This document shows, piece by piece, positions 1-8,496 of a DNA stretch of 64,000 bases. Location: assembly GCF_003013695.1 (NCBI RefSeq), contig NZ_CP027792.1, forward strand, positions 2,190,501 to 2,254,500, given 5' to 3'. The stretch comes from Pulveribacter suum. Lineage in GTDB: Bacteria > Pseudomonadota > Gammaproteobacteria > Burkholderiales > Burkholderiaceae_C. The notes under the pieces were generated by a model. It was not told the DNA's origin, ran no database searches, and saw only the letters and a list, made by a program, of their open reading frames with translations. Made by a program: the position numbers and the translations under genes. Positions within the stretch are counted from its first letter, which is position 1. Every line of letters begins with the position of its first letter.

Positions 1-552
1 GCGCGCCAGCCGCGCGGCCACCTGCTCGTGCTGGGTGTGGCGCCAGCCGTGCATGAAGACGATGGCCACGCTGCGCAGGCCGGCGTCGTGGGCGGCCCAC
101 AGGCGCTCGCGCAGGTGGTCTTCCTCCAGCGGCTGCAGCACCTCGCCGTGCGCGCCGATGCGCTCCTGCGCCTCGATCACGCGCTCATACAGCAGCTCGG
201 GCAGCACGATGTGCCGGTCAAACAGGCGCGGGCGGTTTTGGTAGGCGATGCGCAGCGCGTCGCGAAAGCCGCGCGTGGTCACCAAGAGCGTCGGCTCGCC
301 CTTGCGCTCCAGCAGCGCGTTGGTGGCCACGGTGGTGCCCATCTTCACGCACTCGACCAGTTCGCGCGTGACGGGCGCGCCCGGCGCCAGGCCCAGCAGG
401 TGGCGGATGCCGGCCACGGCCGCGTCGCGGTACTGCTCGGGGTTGTGCGACAGCAGCTTGTGCGTGACCAGCGCGCCCTGCGGACTGCGGCCCACGATGT
501 CGGTGAAGGTGCCGCCCCGGTCCACCCAGAACTGCCAGAATTTCGATGCCAT
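1..552 (-). CDS. oplAH: 5-oxoprolinase (hydantoinase A/oxoprolinase family), N-terminal part, cut by window edge
   Basis: The family hydrolyses 5-oxo-L-proline to L-glutamate with ATP in the cytoplasm. Only the first 184 residues are visible, because the gene runs off the left end; full-length members are about 1,200 residues. The visible part has the hydantoinase/oxoprolinase N-terminal signature DRGGTFTD at residues 11-18, then GTTVATNALLERKGE near residue 75 and TRGFRDALRIAYQNRP shortly after, which fits 5-oxoprolinase better than N-methylhydantoinase or acetone carboxylase. The ATG at 552 is preceded by GAGGAG eight bases upstream. It is divergent from the M14 peptidase gene at 641. Confidence 0.85.
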   Translation of the reverse strand, partial: MASKFWQFWVDRGGTFTDIVGRSPQGALVTHKLLSHNPEQYRDAAVAGIRHLLGLAPGAPVTRELVECVKMGTTVATNALLERKGEPTLLVTTRGFRDALRIAYQNRPRLFDRHIVLPELLYERVIEAQERIGAHGEVLQPLEEDHLRERLWAAHDAGLRSVAIVFMHGWRHTQHEQVAARLAR

Positions 553-640
553 GCGCGTAGCTCCTCAGGAAAGGGCCGGCCCGCCGCTGGTGGCTTACCG
601 GGTAGCAGCCCACAATTTACCGATAATTTATAGGCAAATC

Positions 641-2437
641 ATGCACCCAACCCACGGGACAACCACCAGCCCCGCACCGCTGCTGGACGTAACGCTGGAG
701 CGCACCCTGCACGCCTGGGTGCGGCGCTTTTCGCAGTCGCAGTGGCGCGGCCGACACCTCGAGGGCTGGCTGTTCGAGGGCGCCGCAGCCCGCCGCCAGG
801 CCGAGGGCCAGCTGGCCGCCGCCGGCGTGCATGCGCAGCTGCACAGCGCCTACAAGCCGCTGGTGCAGCACTTCATCGACCATGTGGCAATCGCCCCGCT
901 GGCCGCCGTGCACGTGCACTACCCGCGCGCCGCCGTGGGCGAGCCACGCCGCTTTGCGCTGGAGGCCTACCCGCTGGGCAGCCTGCTGCCCGCAGGCGGC
1001 GTGCAGCTGACGTCCCGCGCGGACGAGCGGCCCTGGTATGACGTGCAGCTGCAGCTGAAGGACGGACGCAGCGTGCGCCAGCGTGTGCATGCCCCCAACC
1101 GCCGGCACACCGACGCCGCGGGCGACGCCGTGCTCTCGCCTACGGGCTGGCTGCGCGTGGGCACGGCGCCGGGCCTGGCCGACCTGATCGACGAGCCCGT
1201 CTGCACCGACTACGAACAGGCTTTCGCGCAGGCCATGCAGGCCGTGTGCAGCCAGCCCTGGCCGCAGCACGAGCCCTACTTCGAGCGGCTGGACATCCGC
1301 ATCGACCTGCCCGGCTACGAGCAGCCGCTGGACTGGGCCGGCGAGACCATCAGCACGCTGGAGGCTCTGCACGAGGAGCTGTACTTTTCGCTGCTGGAAC
1401 ACTTCCAGCAGCACAGCGGCCGCCCCGCCGGCGACCGGCGCCTGCAGCCCGGCCAGATCGTGCCGGACGTGCGCGGCGGCGCCCACGCCGTGCGCGTGCG
1501 CGTGGCCCTGCGCGCCTTTGACGCGCCGGCGCAGGACGCGCTGGCCGCCTCCGCGGACGACGGCCAGCCGCTGCACCTGCTGGCCACCGCCCCCTCGCCT
1601 GCGCGCATCGCGCGCACCCTGCATGCCTGGCCCGCCGAGCGCTTCAGCGCCCCCACGCGCCAGGGCCGCACCGTATGGGGCCAGTACCACGCGGGCAGCC
1701 AGCACCCGGTCTTCATCAGCGCCGGCCAGCATGCCAACGAGACCTCGGGCGTCGTCGGCGCGCTGCGCGCCGCGCAGGCGCTGCAGGGGCAGCCCGGGGC
1801 GCACTTCGCCCTGATCGCGCTGGAAAACCCCGACGGCTACGCCCTGCACCGCGAGCTGTGCGCCCATCACCCCGGCCACATGCACCACGCCGCGCGCTAC
1901 ACCGCCCTGGGCGACGACGTGGAATACCGCGACCGCGAGCCGCTGCTGGAGCGCCAGGCGCGTCAGCAGGCGCTGGCCCGCTCTGGCGCGCAGCTGCACG
2001 TCAACCTGCATGGCTACCCGGCGCACGAGTGGACGCGCCCGCTGTCGGGCTACGTGCCGCGCGGCTTCGGGCCGTGGATGCTGCCCAAGGGCTTCTTCCT
2101 CATCCTGCGCCACCACGCCGGCTGGCAGCAGCCCGCCCGCGAATTGCTCGAAGCGGTGTGCCGGCGGCTGGCGGGTGTCCCGGGGCTGGCCGAATTCAAC
2201 GCGCGCCAGCGCGCGCTGTATGAACTGCACGCCGGGCCCCTGCCCTTCGAGGTGCTGCACGGCATCGCCTGCATGCAGTCCGAGACCACGCACGACGCCC
2301 CGGTCACGCTGATCACCGAGTTTCCCGACGAGACGGTGCACGGCGCGCCCTTCCAGTTCGCGCACACCGTGCAGATGGAGGCGGCATTGGCAGCGGTGCA
2401 GGCGTGGCAGCCCCTCATGGCCGCGCGCCAGAGCTGA
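641..2437 (+). CDS. M14 family zinc carboxypeptidase-like protein
   Basis: A 598-residue predicted cytoplasmic protein. The C-terminal half carries an M14-type zinc site: HANE (His364, Glu367) in ISAGQHANETSG, followed by LENPDGY and HVNLHGYP, where His457 is the likely third ligand. The first 330 residues are not recognisable and may be a family-specific N-terminal domain. The open frame extends upstream to 248, but that part overlaps the oxoprolinase gene, so the ATG at 641 is preferred. No signal peptide is visible. It could cleave a peptide or an amide; the substrate is unknown. It faces the oxoprolinase gene, and both may serve peptide or amino-acid recycling (inference). Confidence 0.75.
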   Translation: MHPTHGTTTSPAPLLDVTLERTLHAWVRRFSQSQWRGRHLEGWLFEGAAARRQAEGQLAAAGVHAQLHSAYKPLVQHFIDHVAIAPLAAVHVHYPRAAVGEPRRFALEAYPLGSLLPAGGVQLTSRADERPWYDVQLQLKDGRSVRQRVHAPNRRHTDAAGDAVLSPTGWLRVGTAPGLADLIDEPVCTDYEQAFAQAMQAVCSQPWPQHEPYFERLDIRIDLPGYEQPLDWAGETISTLEALHEELYFSLLEHFQQHSGRPAGDRRLQPGQIVPDVRGGAHAVRVRVALRAFDAPAQDALAASADDGQPLHLLATAPSPARIARTLHAWPAERFSAPTRQGRTVWGQYHAGSQHPVFISAGQHANETSGVVGALRAAQALQGQPGAHFALIALENPDGYALHRELCAHHPGHMHHAARYTALGDDVEYRDREPLLERQARQQALARSGAQLHVNLHGYPAHEWTRPLSGYVPRGFGPWMLPKGFFLILRHHAGWQQPARELLEAVCRRLAGVPGLAEFNARQRALYELHAGPLPFEVLHGIACMQSETTHDAPVTLITEFPDETVHGAPFQFAHTVQMEAALAAVQAWQPLMAARQS

Positions 2438-2739
2438 ACGGCGGGCCGCAGCCGCCAGCCGGGCGGCCTGTGGAACAAGGCCCTCGCAGGCGGCACGGCG
2501 CGCCATCGTGGTCGCGCTGGGCCGCAACGGCCCGGTGATCTGTGAGGCCGGCGGCGACCCCTGTGTCCATTCGCACAAGCAGGGCGACGCGTTCGGCGCG
2601 GACAGGGGGGCGCCGGCCAGAAGGAGACGGCCAGCCGCACCAGGCACCCCCATCGCCGCACCGGCGCACATCAACTTTGATAGCTGCCTGCGCTTGTCTG
2701 GCGCGGCTTTCAGCCGCTTTTGTTGCCGAAATCTTGGTC
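2438..2739. other. Intergenic stretch between convergent genes
   Basis: About 300 bases between the M14 gene and the convergent lipoprotein gene. Several frames are open here, but they look like chance GC-rich frames with no recognisable protein and no consistent ribosome site. The right part holds a copy of the dispersed palindromic repeat. No clear terminator with a U tract is seen. Confidence 0.5.
2676..2722. repeat. Dispersed palindromic repeat, copy 1
   Basis: Contains GATAGCTGCCTGCGCTTG followed by TCTGGCGCGGCTTTCAG. It nearly matches the copy inside the flavoprotein gene at 39742. It lies at the 3' end of the lipoprotein gene. Confidence 0.75.
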
Positions 2740-3408
2740 TCAGCGCGCAGGCGAGCCGGGCGGCGCGCCGGCGCTTTCCACCACGGCAATGCGCCGGCGC
2801 AGGGCCTGCGCCAGGGCGGCATCGCCAGCGTCCCGGGCGCGCTGCTCGCCCACCAGCAGCCAGGCCAGCAGCGGGCGGCGCCAGCCCTGCTGCGATGCGG
2901 TGTCGGCCGCCAGCGTCAGCAGCTGCGGCGTGGCGCGGCCAGCCTGCACGGCGGCGCCAGCGGCCACCAGGCGGGCCAGCGGATCGGCCATAGCGGCAAT
3001 GGCCGCTTCGCCGCCCGCCGCCGCCGCGCGCTGCGCCGGGGGCAGCTGCGCCGCATTGGCCGGGTGGCCAGCCAGGTAGTCGGCGTAGGCCAGCAGCTCG
3101 GCATCGTGCACATCGGCGCGCAGGGCCTCGAAGGCCGGGCAGCCGCTTGCCTGCAGGCTCGCCACCTCGGCGGCGCAGCGCATCAGCTCCAGCCGCGCCA
3201 GCAGCTCGGGGCGCCCGGTGCGCGAGACTTCGGCGCGCGCGCGCGTCCACTCCAGCGCCGCCACGCGGCTGTCGCCAGAGAGGTACGCCTGCGTGGCGCG
3301 CTCGGCGGCGTCGTGCGCATCCATGCGCCACTGGGGCGGCGCGCTCTTGCCGGCGCAGCCGGCGGCCAGGGCGGCCAGCAGGATCAGGGGTGCGGCAAGG
3401 CGGTTCAT
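2740..3408 (-). CDS. Hypothetical lipoprotein, third gene of the MlaE/MCE unit
   Basis: A 222-residue protein that I do not recognise as a named family. The N-terminus is a lipoprotein signal: MNRLAAPLILLAALAAGC with the lipidated Cys at 18. The rest is Ala-rich and looks all-helical. The ATG at 3408 overlaps the stop of the MCE gene as ATGA, so translation is probably coupled; the longer open frame starting at 3444 would lose the signal peptide position. The context suggests an envelope lipoprotein that works with the MlaE/MCE transporter, possibly in the role other Mla-type systems give to an accessory lipoprotein (inference). Confidence 0.65.
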   Translation of the reverse strand: MNRLAAPLILLAALAAGCAGKSAPPQWRMDAHDAAERATQAYLSGDSRVAALEWTRARAEVSRTGRPELLARLELMRCAAEVASLQASGCPAFEALRADVHDAELLAYADYLAGHPANAAQLPPAQRAAAAGGEAAIAAMADPLARLVAAGAAVQAGRATPQLLTLAADTASQQGWRRPLLAWLLVGEQRARDAGDAALAQALRRRIAVVESAGAPPGSPAR

Positions 3409-4409
3409 GGCAGCTTCAGCTCCGTGTCGCGGGCAAAGGGCCACTTGCGGTTGATCTCGTTCACCAGGCCTTCGACCTTGCGCAGGCTGGCCTCGACCTC
3501 GGCGCGCAGCGCGCCCAGGTCGGTGGTGGCCTCGCGGGCGTTGGCGCCCACCGCCTGGGCCTCGGCCAGCACGGCGTCCACCTTGGTCAGGCTGCCTCGG
3601 GCGTCGGCCAGCAGGGCGTTGAGTTGCAGCACGGCGGCGCGCACCTCGGGCACCAGGCCGGCGTCCTTGCCGCTACCAAAGACCTGCTTGTCGGCCTTGG
3701 CGGCCATGCCGTCCAGCCGGGCCAGCAGCTGGTTGGTGCGCTCCAGCGTGGCCAAAATCTTGCGCGCCTCGCCGTCGCTGCCGGTGAGCACCCCCAGCGC
3801 GCCGCCCGGGCCGTTCAGCCGCTCGGTCAGCGCGCGCACGTTGCCCAGCGCGCCGCCCAGGGCCGAGTCGCTGGCCGTCAGGTGGTTCAGGTTTTCCAGC
3901 AGCTCGCGCGCATCGGCCATCAGGCGCGGGATCTCGGCCGTAGCGTCGCCGCGCAGCACCGGGCGCACGGCGCCGTCGGCCAAGGGCGGATCGGTCATCA
4001 CCCCGCTGTAGGCCTTGATGGTGGTGCCGCCGACGATGCCGCGCACCAGCGTGAAGACGCTGGACTCGCGCAGCCAGTGGGCATCGCGCCGCGCCACGTC
4101 CACCACGATGCGCACCTCGCCGCCCTCGGCCAGGCCCAGGCTGCGCACGCGGCCGATGGGAAAGCCGGAGAACGTCACGTCCATGCCCACCGCCACGCCT
4201 TCGGAATCGTCGGCCGTGAGCACCAGGCGCTGGGTGGGCTCGAAGGCGCCGCGCGCATACAGCAGGTACAGCGCCGAGCCCACCACCAGCACCAGGGTGA
4301 ACAGCAGCAGCGCCGCCGCCTTGGCGCGCAGGTGGGCCACGGGGCGCAGCAGCTCGTCGCCGGGCAGCGCGCAGCGCGCATTGGGGCTCGGGGGGGTAGG
4401 GTCGGTCAT
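3405..4409 (-). CDS. MCE/MlaD-family substrate-binding protein of a lipid transporter
   Basis: A 334-residue protein with a cytoplasmic N-terminus, one membrane helix at about residues 30-52, and then a single MCE domain (about 57-135). The domain contains GVAVGMDVTFSGFPIGRV and GIVGGTTIKAYSG. The C-terminal half is predicted helical or coiled (ENLNHL, ERTNQLLARLDGM), as in other MCE proteins whose helices form a tunnel. MCE proteins bind phospholipid or sterol-like lipids in the periplasm for an MlaE permease. It starts 13 bases after the permease stop and overlaps the lipoprotein start. Confidence 0.85.
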   Translation of the reverse strand: MTDPTPPSPNARCALPGDELLRPVAHLRAKAAALLLFTLVLVVGSALYLLYARGAFEPTQRLVLTADDSEGVAVGMDVTFSGFPIGRVRSLGLAEGGEVRIVVDVARRDAHWLRESSVFTLVRGIVGGTTIKAYSGVMTDPPLADGAVRPVLRGDATAEIPRLMADARELLENLNHLTASDSALGGALGNVRALTERLNGPGGALGVLTGSDGEARKILATLERTNQLLARLDGMAAKADKQVFGSGKDAGLVPEVRAAVLQLNALLADARGSLTKVDAVLAEAQAVGANAREATTDLGALRAEVEASLRKVEGLVNEINRKWPFARDTELKLP

Positions 4410-4422
4410 CGCAAAAAGAAGG

Positions 4423-5232
4423 TCAGTAGTAGTTGCTCATCAGCGAGAGCACTTCGATGAGCAGCAGCACGGCGAACATGCGCGCCAGCCCGCCCAGCTC
4501 GGAGCCGGGCTGCTGCGCGTGGCCGGGATCGCCCGTCTCGTACAGCCCGGAGGCCAGCGGGATGAGGGCCACCGCCATGCTGAAGAACAGCGTCTTGAGC
4601 GCAAACACCAGCGTGATCTGCGGCGTGAACACGTGGCCGAACATGCGCGTGTAGCCGGCGATGCCGGCGGTGGTGAAACCATAGACGCCCAGGTAGGCCA
4701 TGACCAGCGCCACCACGCACGACAGCGCCGCCAGCGTGACGCTGGCGTAGATGCCGGCCACCACGCGCGGCATCAGCTCCATGCGCACCGGGTCGGCGCC
4801 GCGCGCCTGCAGCGCCTGCAGGTGGCCGCTTTGGCGCATGAGCGCCAGCTGCGTGCCGTTGGGGATGGTGGCGCGCATGGCCACGAACAGCGCGGCAGTC
4901 AGCGGGATCAGCTCCAGTACCAGCACGCGGATGACCATCTCCAGCGCGTAGCGCGACAGGCCGTAGCTCCAGGCCGTCACCACCACGATGCGGGTGATGA
5001 CCAGCGCCAGCAGCGCCGCCAGCACCGTGAAGCCCAGCAAGATGGGCGCCGTGTCGTGGTACATGTGGCGCGCCAGCCGCCAGCGCGTGCCGCGCGAGTA
5101 GCTCGACGGCGAGAGCATCAGCACCAGCACCACCGCACCCAGGTAGAAGATGCGCGACCAGGCCAGCGCCCAGCGCCGGGCCGTGCGCACCAGGCGCTCG
5201 TGCAGGGGCAGCGGATGGCGCAGGGCAGTCAT
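4423..5232 (-). CDS. MlaE-family ABC transporter permease
   Basis: A 269-residue membrane protein with about five or six hydrophobic segments. The central region is typical of the MlaE permease family: LELIPLTAALFVAMR, then a conserved Glu/Gly-rich loop and LMPRVVAGIYASV. The ATG at 5232 is chosen; the frame stays open to 5286, but that extension covers a dispersed repeat. It heads a three-gene unit (permease, MCE protein, lipoprotein) presumably moving lipids between the membranes. No ATP-binding subunit lies on either side, which is unusual for this transporter class; the ATPase must come from elsewhere. Confidence 0.8.
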   Translation of the reverse strand: MTALRHPLPLHERLVRTARRWALAWSRIFYLGAVVLVLMLSPSSYSRGTRWRLARHMYHDTAPILLGFTVLAALLALVITRIVVVTAWSYGLSRYALEMVIRVLVLELIPLTAALFVAMRATIPNGTQLALMRQSGHLQALQARGADPVRMELMPRVVAGIYASVTLAALSCVVALVMAYLGVYGFTTAGIAGYTRMFGHVFTPQITLVFALKTLFFSMAVALIPLASGLYETGDPGHAQQPGSELGGLARMFAVLLLIEVLSLMSNYY

Positions 5233-5290
5233 GCGCGCATCATAGGGGAGCGGCGCAGCTTGACAGGTGAAACAGGCCTGTAACACCCGC

Positions 5291-5313
5291 CAGGCAAGCG
5301 CCGGCAGCTATCG
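5291..5313. repeat. Dispersed palindromic repeat, copy 2 (partial)
   Basis: Contains CAGGCAAGCGCCGGCAGCTA, a half-element of the family, located between the permease gene and the MerR gene. Confidence 0.65.
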
Positions 5314-5333
5314 TTTGCGTAGCATCGCACACG

Positions 5334-5801
5334 TTAGACGTGGCGCCGGGCCACTGGCGCCGGCGGCGGCACGGGCTCGGCGTCGGCGCGCGCATGCAGC
5401 GCCTCGATCACGTGGCACTGCCCGCCTGTGCCGTCGCAGCGGCTGCGCAGCGCCTGCAGCTCGCGCTCCAGCACCTGCAGCTCGGCCAGCCGGGTGCGCA
5501 CATGCTCCAGGTGCCCGTCCAGCGTGGCGCAGGCGGCGTGGTCGGCGCCCTCGTCATGCACCACGCGCGCGTCCAGCTGCAGCAGGGTGCGCACCTCGTC
5601 CAGGGACATGTCCATGGCGCGGCACAGCCGCACGAAGCGCAGGCGGTGCACCTCGTCGTCGCTGTACAGGCGATAGCGGTTTTCCGCCCGCGTCTGGCCG
5701 CACAGCAGGCCTTCCTTTTCGTAGTAGCGGATGTTGGCCGCAGGCACGCCCGACAGGCGGGCGGCATCGCCAATGCGGTGGCGGGGGCTTTGCGTGTTCA
5801 T
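5334..5801 (-). CDS. cadR: MerR-family Cd(II)/Pb(II)-responsive regulator (CadR/PbrR type)
   Basis: A 155-residue regulator. The N-terminus is a MerR winged-helix (HRIGDAARLSGVPAANIRYY, residues 8-27), followed by a dimerisation helix and a Cys-containing metal-binding tail. Cys91, Cys122 and Cys129 match the three-Cys layout of CadR/PbrR, with the last two seven residues apart as in CadR. It would bind a MerR-type operator in the spacer of the divergent ATPase promoter and twist it open when metal binds. The ATG at 5801 is used; an in-frame ATG three codons upstream is also possible. Confidence 0.85.
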   Translation of the reverse strand: MNTQSPRHRIGDAARLSGVPAANIRYYEKEGLLCGQTRAENRYRLYSDDEVHRLRFVRLCRAMDMSLDEVRTLLQLDARVVHDEGADHAACATLDGHLEHVRTRLAELQVLERELQALRSRCDGTGGQCHVIEALHARADAEPVPPPAPVARRHV

Positions 5802-5803
5802 GC

Positions 5804-5834
5804 TTGACATTAAAGTGACTTCAAGGTTTCCAAT
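5804..5834 (+). promoter_or_regulatory. MerR-type promoter and operator of cadA
   Basis: A -35 box TTGACA (5804-5809) is separated by 19 bases from a weak -10 candidate TCCAAT (5829-5834). The long spacer holds the imperfect dyad ACATTAAAG-TGA-CTTCAAGGT (5807-5827). A 19-20 base spacer with a dyad inside is the hallmark of MerR-family activated promoters. Transcription would start at or very near the cadA ATG. Confidence 0.75.
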
Positions 5835-5840
5835 GATCGC

Positions 5841-7862
5841 ATGAACACCCCACAACCCGCCCACGCTCACGGCGCGCATGCGCACAAGCACGAACATGCA
5901 CACGAACCCGGCCACGCCGAGACCCACGCGCCGGCCTGCGGCTCCTGCGCCGGCGACGGCGATGGCCATGACCACGGCGCCCTGCCCGGCTGGCCGCGCA
6001 TCGCCGCCGCGCTGGCGCTGGCCTCCGGGGCAGAAGTGGCCCATTGGCTCCAGCAGGACACCCTGGGCATGGCTCTGGCCGTGGTGGCCATCGCCCTGTC
6101 CGGTCTGGGCGTGTACCGCTCGGGCCTGAAGGACCTGGCGCGGCTGCGCCTGGGTATCAACGCGCTGATGGCCGTGGCCGTCACCGGCGCCGTGCTGATC
6201 GGCCAGTGGCCCGAGGCGGCCATGGTCATGGCCCTGTACGTGGCCGCCGAGCGCATCGAGCACGGCGCCATGGACCGTGCCCGCAACGCCATCCGCGGCC
6301 TGCTCGACCTGGCGCCCGAGACCGCCGACGTGGTGCAGGACGGCGGCGGCACCGCCCGCGTGCCGGCGGCCGAAGTGGCCCTGGGCGCGCTGGTGCGCAT
6401 CGCCCCGGGCGCGCGCGTGCCGCTGGACGGCACCGTCACCCGCGGCAGCAGCGCCGTGAACCAGGCCCCCATCACCGGTGAGAGCCAGCTGGCCGACAAG
6501 GGGCCGGGCGATGCGCTGTACGCCGGCAGCGTGAACCAGCAGGGCGAGCTGTTCATGCAGGTCACGGCCGCGCCCGGCAGCACGCTACTGGCGCGCATCG
6601 TGCACGCCGTGGAGCAGGCCCAGGCCAGCCGCGCGCCCACCCAGCGTTTCGTCGATCGCTTCGCCGCCGTCTATACGCCCCTGGTCTTCGTGGCCGCCCT
6701 GGCGCTGGGCCTGCTGGCGCCCGTGGTGATGGGCTGGAGCTGGCACCAGGCCGCCTACCAGGCCCTGGCGCTGCTGGTCATCGCCTGCCCCTGCGCGCTG
6801 GTGATCTCCACGCCGGTCACGGTGGTCAGCGCCCTCACGGCAGCGGCGCGCCGCGGCATCCTGATCAAGGGCGGCAGCGCGCTGGAGTCGGCGCGCAGCC
6901 TGTCCGCCATCGCCCTGGACAAGACCGGCACCCTGACCACCGGCCACCCCACGCTGGTGCACTGGCAGGCCATGGAGGCCGATGCACAGGCCGCCGGGGC
7001 GGCAGCCTGGCAGCTGGCCAGCCGCTCCGACCACCCGGTCTCGCGCGCCATCGCCGCCGGGCTGCCGGCCGGCCAGCCGGACGCCGCCGCCGACGTGCGC
7101 GCCCTGCCCGGGCGCGGGGTGGAGGCCACCCTCGCCGGCCAGCGCTGGGTGCTGGGCAACCTGCGCCTGGTGCGCGAGATGGGCCTGGACACCCCTGCCC
7201 TCGCCGAGCAGCTGGCCGCGCACGAGCAGCAGGGCCGCACCGTCACCTTGCTGGCCAGCGAGCAGGCCGTGCACGCCCTGTTCGCCGTGGCCGACCCGCT
7301 GCGCGCGCACGCAGCCGAGGCCATCGCCCAGCTCAAGGCCATCGGCGTGCAGCCCGTGGTGCTGAGCGGCGACAACCCCGCCACCGTGCAAGCCGTGGCG
7401 CGCGAGGCCGGCATCGCGGACGCCCGCGGCGGCCTGCTGCCCGAAGACAAGCTGCAGTCCATGGCCGAGCTGCAAGCACGCCTGGGCCCCACCGCCATGA
7501 CCGGCGACGGCATCAACGACGCGCCGGCCCTGGCCCGCGCCGACGTCGGCTTTGCCATGGGCGGCGCGCACAGCACCGGCATGGCCATGGAGACGGCCGA
7601 CGTGGTGCTGATGAACGACGACCTGCGCCGCATCCCCGACACCGTGGTGCTGGCCCGCCGCGCGCACCGTGTGCTGTGGCAAAACATCATCCTGGCGCTG
7701 GGCGTGAAGGCGGCGTTCTTCGCGCTCGCCCTGATGGGCCTGGCCACGATGTGGATGGCCGTGGTGGCCGACATGGGCGTCAGCCTGGCTGTCGTCGCCA
7801 ACGGCCTGCGCCTGCGCGGCGGCGCAGGCACCCCACCCCCCCGCGACGGAGACGCACGATGA
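5841..7862 (+). CDS. cadA: P1B-type heavy-metal-exporting ATPase (Zn/Cd/Pb), His-rich N-terminus
   Basis: A 673-residue inner-membrane pump that exports Zn, Cd or Pb. The usual CxxC metal-binding domain is replaced by a His-rich N-terminal tail (about 13 His in the first 45 residues) with a single CGSC. Core motifs are complete: TGE (212-214), transmembrane CPC (316-318), phosphorylated Asp360 in DKTGT, the P1B-specific His398-Pro, and GDGIND at about 555-560. It is divergent from the CadR-type regulator and translationally coupled to DUF3703 (ATGA overlap). There is no plausible Shine-Dalgarno site near the ATG; the mRNA is probably leaderless. Confidence 0.9.
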   Translation: MNTPQPAHAHGAHAHKHEHAHEPGHAETHAPACGSCAGDGDGHDHGALPGWPRIAAALALASGAEVAHWLQQDTLGMALAVVAIALSGLGVYRSGLKDLARLRLGINALMAVAVTGAVLIGQWPEAAMVMALYVAAERIEHGAMDRARNAIRGLLDLAPETADVVQDGGGTARVPAAEVALGALVRIAPGARVPLDGTVTRGSSAVNQAPITGESQLADKGPGDALYAGSVNQQGELFMQVTAAPGSTLLARIVHAVEQAQASRAPTQRFVDRFAAVYTPLVFVAALALGLLAPVVMGWSWHQAAYQALALLVIACPCALVISTPVTVVSALTAAARRGILIKGGSALESARSLSAIALDKTGTLTTGHPTLVHWQAMEADAQAAGAAAWQLASRSDHPVSRAIAAGLPAGQPDAAADVRALPGRGVEATLAGQRWVLGNLRLVREMGLDTPALAEQLAAHEQQGRTVTLLASEQAVHALFAVADPLRAHAAEAIAQLKAIGVQPVVLSGDNPATVQAVAREAGIADARGGLLPEDKLQSMAELQARLGPTAMTGDGINDAPALARADVGFAMGGAHSTGMAMETADVVLMNDDLRRIPDTVVLARRAHRVLWQNIILALGVKAAFFALALMGLATMWMAVVADMGVSLAVVANGLRLRGGAGTPPPRDGDAR

Positions 7863-8305
7863 CCCCCCGGAAAACGACCAAGGCGCAAAAGAACCTGCCC
7901 GGCAGCGCCGCCGGCCGCCAGCGCCAGGCCGCCGCCTTCGAGCACCTGCTGGCCGCCTTTGCCGCCAGCGGCGCAGAGCCCCCGGCCCGGCGCTGGCACT
8001 ACCTGGAGGCGGCCCACGTGCTGGCGCAAAACCGCTTCACGCTGCACTGGCGCGCCCACTGGCACATGCTGCGCTACGCCCGCCAGACGGGCGACGCGTT
8101 CGAGTCACGTGGCCAGCTGGCGCGCCTGGCGCTGACCGTGGCCGGCCACGTGGTGCGCCGACTGCCGCAGGGCAACACGGGGCGCGCCATCGTGCCTGCA
8201 CTGCAGTCCATGGTGCCGTCGGCACCGGTGCGCGAGCGCATCGCCCAGGCCATGGCGGCCGTGGCGCCCGATCGCGCCGAGGCGCTGGCGCAGCGGCAGG
8301 GCTGA
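7859..8305 (+). CDS. DUF3703 family protein
   Basis: A 148-residue protein recognisable as DUF3703 by RWHYLEAAHVLAQNRF and HWRAHWHMLRYA (about residues 42-75). No membrane segments. Its start overlaps the cadA stop as ATGA, so the two are co-translated. DUF3703 genes are repeatedly found next to heavy-metal efflux genes; the molecular role is unknown. The His/Trp-rich conserved block could bind metal (inference). Confidence 0.75.
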   Translation: MTPRKTTKAQKNLPGSAAGRQRQAAAFEHLLAAFAASGAEPPARRWHYLEAAHVLAQNRFTLHWRAHWHMLRYARQTGDAFESRGQLARLALTVAGHVVRRLPQGNTGRAIVPALQSMVPSAPVRERIAQAMAAVAPDRAEALAQRQG

Positions 8306-8352
8306 CGGCCGGCGGGCGGGCATTTAAGCCAAATCGGCTTCAAACCCTTACC

Positions 8353-8404
8353 CATCAAGCGCTGGCAGCTCCTCTATTGATAGCTACGCTGCAGCTGCTT
8401 GCGC
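8353..8404. repeat. Dispersed palindromic repeat, copy 3
   Basis: Contains TCAAGCGCTGGCAGCTCC and, in the opposite orientation, TTGATAGCTACGCTGCAGC. It lies between the DUF3703 gene and the YitT gene, with no clear U tract. Confidence 0.65.
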
Positions 8405-8496
8405 GGCCTTTCTTGATGCACCTCAACGCGTGGCAGGGCGCCCGGTGCTGCAATCGGTGCGCCGCCCGCCACCCCGGCGGCGTCCGCATTGCAGCC

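Noticed and set aside
248..640. N-terminal extension of the M14 peptidase frame
   Set aside because: It overlaps the oxoprolinase gene in the opposite strand and has no conserved sequence; the ATG at 641 is preferred.
617..3331. A 904-residue minus-strand frame
   Set aside because: It overlaps the M14 and lipoprotein genes, is Arg/Ala/Gly/Gln-biased and has no recognisable domain; it is a GC-rich shadow frame.
5841..6066. A later start for cadA, to get a ribosome-binding site
   Set aside because: The next in-frame Met would remove the His-rich tail and most of the first helix; no better Shine-Dalgarno site is seen.
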